This document shows, one piece after another, positions 6,853 to 10,987 of a stretch of 10,987 nucleotides of DNA. The notes beneath the pieces were generated by a model that was not told the DNA's origin, did not search any database, and was given only the letters and a program-made list of their open reading frames with translations. The stretch's first letter is position 1. Each line of letters begins with the position of its first letter. Made by a program: the position numbers and the translations under genes. Where the stretch lies: NCBI GenBank assembly GCA_023427865.1, contig JAEYZV010000484.1, positions 1-10,987 on the forward strand, read 5' to 3'. This DNA is from Acidobacteriota bacterium. GTDB taxonomy: Bacteria; Acidobacteriota; Vicinamibacteria; Vicinamibacterales; Vicinamibacteraceae.

Positions 6853-7773
6853 ATGGACACAGTTGTTGCTCCCTTGCACGTGATCACCCCGCGACGCCCC
6901 AAGCCCGAGTGGCTGAAGGTCAAGGCGCCGGGTTCCGAGAACTACCTGCGGCTGTCGAAGCTCATGCGTGGCCTCGGCCTGAACACCGTGTGCGAGGAAG
7001 CGCGCTGCCCCAACATCGGCGAGTGCTGGCATCACGGCACGGCGACGTTCATGATCCTCGGCGACGTCTGCACCCGCGCGTGCGGGTACTGCGCCGTCGC
7101 ACACGGCAGGCCGGCCACCCTGGATCTGGACGAGCCACGCCGCGTCGCCGACGCGGTCAAGGTGCTCGGCCTCAACTACGTCGTGATCACGTCGGTCGAT
7201 CGGGACGACCTCGCCGATGGCGGGTCGGGGATCTTCGCCGAGACCATCCGCAGGACGCGCGAGCTCTCGCCCGAGTGCCGCATCGAGGTGCTGATCCCCG
7301 ATTTCCAGGGCAAGGCCGATCAGCTCGTCACCGTGCTCGAGGCCGGGCCGGACGTGCTGAACCACAACACCGAGACGGTGCCGCGGCTGTACCGCAAGGC
7401 CCGCAGCGGCGGGAAGTACGCGCGCACGCTGGAGTTGCTCGCGCGCGCAAAGGCCCATGCGCCGCACATCCCCACCAAGACGGGGTTGATGGTCGGCCTG
7501 GGTGAGGAAAAGCACGAACTGGTCGAGGTGTTCCGCGACCTCCGCGGGATCGAGGTCGACATCCTGACGATCGGCCAGTACCTGCGGCCCACCGAGTCGC
7601 ACCTCGAGATGGTGCGCTATTACACGCCCGACGAATTCCGTGAGCTGAAGGCCATCGCGCTGGAGCTCGGGTTCGGCCACGTCGAGTCCGGCCCGCTCGT
7701 GCGCAGTTCCTCCCACGCGCACGAACAGGCCGACAGCCTTGCAGCACAGGCGGCGACCGCGGGCAGCCGGTAA
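6853..7773 (+). CDS. lipA: Lipoyl synthase
   Basis: This 306-residue radical SAM enzyme inserts two sulfurs into protein-bound octanoyl groups, making the lipoyl cofactor of pyruvate and 2-oxoglutarate dehydrogenases and the glycine cleavage system. All ligands are present. The auxiliary cluster uses Cys47, Cys52 and Cys58 (CEEARCPNIGEC), and the radical SAM cluster uses Cys73, Cys77 and Cys80 (CTRACGYC). The C-terminal RSS motif (284-286), whose serine binds the auxiliary cluster, is also there, as RSSSHA where RSSYHA is usual. VITSVDRDDL and HNTETVPRLY are further family motifs. Length is normal. The ATG at 6853 has no clear Shine-Dalgarno. No lipB or lipoylated subunit gene is nearby; the uracil-DNA glycosylase gene follows after 24 bases and may share the transcript. 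Confidence 0.97.
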   Translation: MDTVVAPLHVITPRRPKPEWLKVKAPGSENYLRLSKLMRGLGLNTVCEEARCPNIGECWHHGTATFMILGDVCTRACGYCAVAHGRPATLDLDEPRRVADAVKVLGLNYVVITSVDRDDLADGGSGIFAETIRRTRELSPECRIEVLIPDFQGKADQLVTVLEAGPDVLNHNTETVPRLYRKARSGGKYARTLELLARAKAHAPHIPTKTGLMVGLGEEKHELVEVFRDLRGIEVDILTIGQYLRPTESHLEMVRYYTPDEFRELKAIALELGFGHVESGPLVRSSSHAHEQADSLAAQAATAGSR

Positions 7774-7797
7774 GGACTCCACGCCCGTCAATCGCCC

Positions 7798-8556
7798 GTG
7801 CCCGCGCGTCGCCAGGCCGCTCAGACGATCGCCTACCCCGCCCAGGAACCCGTGCCGCCGGCGCTGCGCACGGTGCACGCACACGTCATCGCCTGCGAGG
7901 CGTGCCCACGCCTGCGCGCCTACTGCACCGCCATCGCCGAGACCAGGCGCGCCGCCTTCCGTGAGGAGACGTACTGGGCCCGTCCGGTGCCCGGGTACGG
8001 GGACGCCGCTGCCCGGCTGCTCGTGCTGGGGCTGGCGCCAGCCGCGCATGGCGCCAACCGCACCGGACGCGTGTTCACCGGTGATGGCGTGAATGCGTCG
8101 GGCGACTTCCTCATGCGCGGCATGATGGCCGGGGGCTTCGCCAACCAGCCCACGTCGCATCGCCCGGACGACGGGCTGCGGCTCACCGACGCCTACGTGG
8201 TGTCCGGCGTTCGCTGTGCGCCGCCCGACAACAAGCCGACGCCCGCGGAAGTGGATCGCTGTCTGTCGCACCTCGAGGCGGAGGTGGCCGCGTTGCCGAA
8301 CATCCGGCTCGTCGTGGTCCTCGGACGCATCGCCTACGACGCCTATCGGCGCCTGCTCGCGCGGCGGGGCCAGCGCCTTCCGGCAGCGCCGTTCGCGCAC
8401 GGGCACTTCGTGGACGCGAGCGCACTCGGCGCGCCGAGCGTGCTCCAGTCGTATCATCCGTCGCGACAGAACACGCATACCGGACGCCTCACCGACGAGA
8501 TGATGGCCTCCGTGTTCCGTGAGGCTCGCGCCCGCCTCGACGCCGCGAGGCACTGA
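7798..8556 (+). CDS. Uracil-DNA glycosylase, family 5 (UDGb) type
   Basis: This 252-residue base-excision repair enzyme removes uracil, and in this family often other deaminated bases, from DNA. Motif 1 is GLAPAAHGANRTGRVFTGD (residues 78-96), the UDGb signature, in which the catalytic Asp/Asn of other families is absent. Motif 2 is HPSRQNTHTG (220-229). Four cysteines fit an Fe-S cluster as in families 4 and 5: Cys33 and Cys36 (ACEACPRL), Cys140 and Cys155. The start is uncertain: GTG 7798 gives about 30 residues before the first Cys pair, and in-frame GTG codons at 7852 and 7873 are alternatives. AAGGA at 7772-7776 is too far from 7798 to decide. It directly follows lipA on the same strand. 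Confidence 0.92.
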   Translation: MPARRQAAQTIAYPAQEPVPPALRTVHAHVIACEACPRLRAYCTAIAETRRAAFREETYWARPVPGYGDAAARLLVLGLAPAAHGANRTGRVFTGDGVNASGDFLMRGMMAGGFANQPTSHRPDDGLRLTDAYVVSGVRCAPPDNKPTPAEVDRCLSHLEAEVAALPNIRLVVVLGRIAYDAYRRLLARRGQRLPAAPFAHGHFVDASALGAPSVLQSYHPSRQNTHTGRLTDEMMASVFREARARLDAARH

Positions 8557-8602
8557 CGCACGATGGACGCAGGACGCGCCTGCGCCGGGCGATCCGGGGC
8601 GC

Positions 8603-8623
8603 GGTCGGGGAGCGCACCCGACC
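8603..8623 (+). terminator. Candidate hairpin terminator after the lipA-UDG pair
   Basis: Perfect 7-base arms GGTCGGG and CCCGACC enclose seven bases, 46 bases past the glycosylase stop. No T-tract follows, so classical intrinsic termination is doubtful. The rest of the 140-base gap up to the exporter holds a second small inverted repeat, GTCCA-CGATC-TGGAC (8631-8645), which could be an operator. Confidence 0.35.
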
Positions 8624-8696
8624 TGCTCACGTCCACGATCTGGACGGCGTTGGCAGCAGCGTACGCCGCCGGCCGCCACGCCGCAGGTGTCGGTAA

Positions 8697-9464
8697 TTGA
8701 TTGCTGACATGTTGTCGGCCATCGTCGCGGGCGACGCGGCCACGTTGTGCGCGGCGGCCCTCCTCATCGGCCTCTCGAAGGGCGGCATCGGTGGACCGCT
8801 GCCGACGATGCTGGCCACGCTCATGATCAGCCAGCGCGTCAATGTGGCGGCGGCCGTCGCGCTCGCGGTCCCGATGCTGATGGTCGGCGATGCCTTCGCG
8901 ATGTACTCGTACTGGCGCACGTGGGATCGTCGCCACTCCTGGGCGCTGATTCCGGGTGGGGCGGTCGGCGTCGCCGTCGGACTGTTCCTGTTGCGTGGGC
9001 TGCCGGACCGTTCGCTGCGCGTCGGGCTCGGCGTCGCCGGCCTCATCGCGACGGGGTACAAGATCTTCACGCACTGGCGCGGGCGTGAGCACTACACGCG
9101 CCGCTCCTGGCACGGGCCGGTCGCGGGGCTCTTGTCGGGCATGGCCTCGGCGATGCTCAACGCCGGCGGCCCACCCATCACGTCGTACCTGCTGCTGCAG
9201 CCGATCTCGCCCACCGTGTTCATGGGGACGAACACGCTGTTCTTCGCAATCATCAACCTGCTGAAGCTGCCGGGCTCGCTCGCCGCTGGCGTGGTGAAGC
9301 CGGCGGCGCTCGCGTGGTCGCTGGTGTTCTGTCCGCTCGTCGCGGTGGGCGTGTACCTGGGGCGCTACTTCGTCGCGCGCGTCAACCCCGAGGTGTTCGA
9401 CCACATCATGACGGCGGTGCTCGTCGTCGCCTGCGTGTGGCTCATCGCGACCGCGTACACGTAG
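8697..9464 (+). CDS. TauE/SafE-family membrane transporter
   Basis: This 255-residue, very hydrophobic protein has about eight predicted membrane helices (roughly 4-25, 28-45, 47-70, 82-99, 105-122, 142-166, 172-190, 205-254, the last probably two). Family marks are GLSKGGIGG in the first repeat and MLNAGGPPITSYLL in the second; TauE/SafE proteins are built from two such related halves. Members export sulfite, sulfoacetate or other organic anions, and the substrate here cannot be told. The start may be TTG 8697, with AGGTG at 8685-8689 at suitable distance, or ATG 8709, which is too far from that site. It converges with the selenoperoxiredoxin gene. Confidence 0.88.
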   Translation: MIADMLSAIVAGDAATLCAAALLIGLSKGGIGGPLPTMLATLMISQRVNVAAAVALAVPMLMVGDAFAMYSYWRTWDRRHSWALIPGGAVGVAVGLFLLRGLPDRSLRVGLGVAGLIATGYKIFTHWRGREHYTRRSWHGPVAGLLSGMASAMLNAGGPPITSYLLLQPISPTVFMGTNTLFFAIINLLKLPGSLAAGVVKPAALAWSLVFCPLVAVGVYLGRYFVARVNPEVFDHIMTAVLVVACVWLIATAYT

Positions 9465-9487
9465 CGAATTTCGGCCTCGCCCCACCT

Positions 9488-9558
9488 TCAAGGCCGTCAT
9501 GGTCTTCGCATCAAGACCGTCCGACGGCCACGCTTCAAGGCCGTCGGACGGCAACGTT
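9488..9558. repeat. Degenerate 24-base tandem repeat
   Basis: Two units at 9511-9534 and 9535-9558 match at 20 of 24 positions. A partial unit sharing the first 11 bases (TCAAGGCCGTC) starts at 9488. Each full unit contains a CCGTC/GACGG palindrome. It fills the gap between the convergent exporter and peroxiredoxin genes. Confidence 0.6.
9492..9529. terminator. Two-step stem-loop between convergent genes
   Basis: Outer arms GGCCGTC (9492-9498) and GACGGCC (9523-9529) and inner arms GGTCTT (9501-9506) and AAGACC (9513-9518) nest around CGCATC, giving 13 pairs with a small internal loop. It lies 27 bases after the exporter stop and 50 bases after the peroxiredoxin stop, so it could terminate both. 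There is no T-tract on either strand. Confidence 0.5.
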
Positions 9559-9579
9559 TCACGGCAGCATCAGCCGCGC

Positions 9580-10167
9580 CTACCGCTTCGGCACGTCGAG
9601 CTGCTCGAGGTTCTTGAGCATCACCTGCCCCGCGGTTGCCGTCGTCGGGTTCTTCTCGATGTGCCGGATGCGGCCGTCGGGGCCGATGTAGAACGTCCAC
9701 CGCGTGGCGAGCTGTTGCTCGGGCGGGCGGTCCGTGCGGATCACGCCGTACCGCTTCGCGACCGCCTTCGACGGGTCGGCGAGGATCGGGAAGTTCGCGT
9801 CGTTCTCCTTCGCGAACCGTGTATTGGTCTCGAGGTCGTCGACGCTGGCCATGAACAGCGCGATGTCGTAGGTCTTGAGGATGTTGCCGCTCTCACGGAG
9901 CGACTTGCATTCGGCCGTTCAACCGCCGGTGAAGGCCTTGGGGAACCACGCGAGCACCACGGTCCTGCCCTTGTAGTCCGACAGCTTGTGCGTCTTGCCG
10001 TCGGACCCCGGCAGCTCGAATGCCGGCGCGGGATCGCCGACCTTGAGGTCTGCCGAGTACTGCGGCGCGGGCGCGGGGGCCTGCGTCGCCGGGGCCGGAC
10101 CCTGTGCCGACGCGGTCGCCGCCAGGCCAAGCAGGGCGACGCTGCACAACGACAGGAGTCTGGTCAT
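9580..10167 (-). CDS. Exported selenocysteine peroxiredoxin (in-frame TGA)
   Basis: This 195-residue AhpC/TSA-type peroxiredoxin reduces peroxides at a catalytic chalcogen. Residues 1-22 are a Sec signal peptide (hydrophobic SVALLGLAATASAQ), then a Pro/Ala linker, so it acts outside the cytoplasm. The domain begins at LKVGDPAPAFELPGSDG. The family motif PxxxTxxC appears as P76-KAF-T80-GG-residue 83, and codon 83 (9921-9919) is TGA. The frame continues without any shift into TAEC (Cys87, likely resolving), KSLRES, MASVDDLETN, FPILADP, RYGVI and TRWTFYIGPDG, ending PKR at TAG. A SECIS-like stem-loop follows the TGA. Reading TGA as selenocysteine restores a complete enzyme; the rival is a single TGC-to-TGA nonsense change or sequencing error. 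No Shine-Dalgarno is seen. An annotation pipeline would probably split it into two short genes at 9919-10167 and 9580-9852. Confidence 0.87.
9881..9910 (-). promoter_or_regulatory. SECIS-like stem-loop downstream of the Sec codon
   Basis: On the mRNA, GUCGCUC (9904-9898) pairs with GAGCGGC (9892-9886) in seven pairs, including one U-G, around the loop CGUGA (9897-9893). A lower stem AUG (9910-9908) with CAU (9883-9881) extends it past an internal loop. The loop G is at its second position, 22 bases after the UGA. The bacterial SECIS model wants an apical loop with G in the first two positions about 16-37 bases downstream, so it fits. It would be the SelB binding site. Confidence 0.7.
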
Positions 10168-10173
10168 GCCGGG

Positions 10174-10182
10174 ATGGTAGCA
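10174..10182 (-). promoter_or_regulatory. Extended -10 promoter, leaderless peroxiredoxin mRNA
   Basis: TGCTACCAT (TGn then TACCAT) ends six bases before the ATG at 10167, which places transcription start on or next to the A of the ATG. This would explain the missing Shine-Dalgarno. No -35 consensus is obvious. Confidence 0.45.
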
Positions 10183-10206
10183 CCGAGGGCCCGCAGAGCG
10201 CCGCGC

Positions 10207-10212
10207 TATGAT
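10207..10212 (+). promoter_or_regulatory. -10 box for the DUF3592-like gene
   Basis: TATGAT, one base off TATAAT, ends 11 bases before the ATG at 10224 and predicts a leader of only about five bases. With the divergent TACCAT at 10174-10179 it makes this 56-base gap a back-to-back promoter. Confidence 0.4.
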
Positions 10213-10223
10213 GCGGCCATTCC

Positions 10224-10664
10224 ATGGCCATCGTCGAGGTGGTGTTTTTCGGGAGCGTGTTCGCCGCAGCGGGGGTGTTCATGCTGTTCATGGCCCTGCG
10301 CCATCTCCGCCGCCGCGGCGAGATCGCACGCTGGCCGCGCGCCCAGGGGACGGTGCTCGGGCACGACGTGCTGGTAAGCGGCAGGCAGCTGCGTCAGCGG
10401 CTGCGCGTGCGGTACCACGTCGGGTCGCGAACCGTCGAGCATCTGGTGGACTCGCCGACCGGAACCGGCCGCCCGCGCGACTCGCACGACTCACGCTTCG
10501 CAGATCCGCCCCCGGTCGGGTCGACCGTCACGCTGTACGTGCATCCCGACCACGGCGTGCCCGCCTACCGGGTCCTCCCCGAAGCCACGAGCATCATCGC
10601 TTTGGCGATCGGCGGGCTGCTGTTCCTGGGCGTGACCGCCGCCGCCATCGCCGCGGCGCTCTGA
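10224..10664 (+). CDS. DUF3592-like two-helix membrane protein
   Basis: This 146-residue protein has an N-terminal membrane helix (about 4-24, VEVVFFGSVFAAAGVFMLFMAL), a soluble middle beginning WPRAQGTVLGHDVL and including RLRVRYHVGSRTVEHLVDSP and PPVGSTVTLYVHPDHGVPAYRV, and a C-terminal helix (about 123-145). A short beta-rich segment between two helices, with a W-P-x-(A/T)-x-G-x-V opening and a late YxP-like turn, is the DUF3592 pattern; the function of that family is unknown. It is divergent from the selenoperoxiredoxin gene and converges on proC. The ATG at 10224 lacks a Shine-Dalgarno. Confidence 0.75.
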   Translation: MAIVEVVFFGSVFAAAGVFMLFMALRHLRRRGEIARWPRAQGTVLGHDVLVSGRQLRQRLRVRYHVGSRTVEHLVDSPTGTGRPRDSHDSRFADPPPVGSTVTLYVHPDHGVPAYRVLPEATSIIALAIGGLLFLGVTAAAIAAAL

Positions 10665-10689
10665 GCCGGGCAGCCGCGCAGCGGCCGGC
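10665..10689. terminator. Candidate hairpin between convergent genes
   Basis: GCCGC (10673-10677) and GCGGC (10681-10685) enclose GCA, with outer GCCG and CGGC adding pairs across a bulge. It fills almost the whole 29-base gap between the DUF3592-like gene and proC. No T-tract. Confidence 0.35.
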
Positions 10690-10693
10690 GTCG

Positions 10694-10987
10694 CTACGCG
10701 TCGGCCCTTGCCTTGGCCGTGTTCCCGAGTTGCTCGACGATGCGCGTGGCTTCCTCCACCGCTCGAGCGAGGACGGACCGGATCTTTCCGTCCTCGAGCA
10801 TCAGCACACCGCCGATCGTGCAACCGGCTGGCGTCGTCACGTCGTCGCGCAGGGCCGCCGGATGCCGGCCCGTTTCCAGGACCATCCGCGCCGATCCCAG
10901 CATGGTTTGGGCCACGAGCTGCAGCGCGAGATCGCGCGGCAGGCCAACACGGACGCCGGCGTCGGCCATCGCTTCCATCATCAGGTA
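10694..10987 (-). CDS. proC: Pyrroline-5-carboxylate reductase, C-terminal part (cut by window edge)
   Basis: About 97 residues of the C-terminal dimerisation domain are present; the gene continues beyond the right edge, so the Met at 10981 is internal (the frame reads Tyr-Leu before it). The enzyme performs the last step of proline synthesis, reducing pyrroline-5-carboxylate with NAD(P)H. The segment contains the family signature around LRDDVTTPAGCTIGGVLMLE, preceded by MMEAMADAGVRVGLPRDLAL and a Gly-Ser-Ala-Arg helix, and ends with the usual helix of about 25 residues. The NAD(P)-binding Rossmann half is not visible. It converges with the DUF3592-like gene. Confidence 0.93.
   Translation of the reverse strand, partial: YLMMEAMADAGVRVGLPRDLALQLVAQTMLGSARMVLETGRHPAALRDDVTTPAGCTIGGVLMLEDGKIRSVLARAVEEATRIVEQLGNTAKARADA

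Noticed and set aside
6763..8679. Minus-strand open frame (638 codons) opposite lipA and the glycosylase
   Set aside because: It spans two well-identified plus-strand genes and has no recognisable domain.
8454..9554. Minus-strand open frame (366 codons) opposite the exporter
   Set aside because: It is antisense to a convincing TauE/SafE protein, and its Arg/His/Asp-rich translation is typical of a shadow frame.
9580..9921. Peroxiredoxin as a frameshifted pseudogene
   Set aside because: Both halves are in the same frame, so no indel is needed; only the single TGA interrupts it, at the catalytic position.

Overview
This is a GC-rich (roughly 68-70 % by eye), gene-dense bacterial chromosomal window with ten genes, nine complete and one cut by the right edge. 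The mix fits a soil-type Acidobacteriota bacterium, perhaps Vicinamibacteria: a periplasmic-propeller hybrid kinase, a Thermus-like 7Fe ferredoxin, several starts without a Shine-Dalgarno sequence, many short GTAG-plus-palindrome repeats, and an apparent selenoprotein. That placement is inferred from style and not proven. No prophage, insertion sequence, CRISPR array, tRNA or rRNA is visible.

Left block (3-2636, minus strand). Read in transcription order, an IclR-family regulator is followed by a 7Fe ferredoxin and then an exported protein with TPR repeats and two retropepsin-like aspartic protease domains. The spacing allows one transcript. Just upstream of the IclR start is a plausible promoter followed by palindromes built on GGAAC/GTTCC, which suggests autoregulation.

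Centre (2637-6766). A 383-base divergent intergenic region is crowded with GTAG-headed palindromes. It is followed by a 1248-residue hybrid sensor kinase: signal peptide, 14 propeller blades, Y_Y_Y domain, one membrane helix, histidine kinase and C-terminal receiver. It has no DNA-binding output domain.

Right block (6767-10987). After two identical 28-base GTAG repeats come lipA (lipoyl synthase) and a family 5-type uracil-DNA glycosylase, probably co-transcribed, and then a TauE/SafE-type membrane exporter. Converging on the exporter is an exported peroxiredoxin whose peroxidatic cysteine codon is an in-frame TGA. It is followed at the right distance by a stem-loop that fits the bacterial SECIS model, so this is very likely a selenocysteine peroxiredoxin. 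Divergent from it is a DUF3592-like membrane protein. The window ends in the C-terminal part of proC (pyrroline-5-carboxylate reductase).

The most interesting element is the selenoperoxiredoxin with its SECIS and near-leaderless promoter. Next are the GTAG palindromes, which resemble REP elements mobilised by RAYT transposases, and the IclR promoter/operator.
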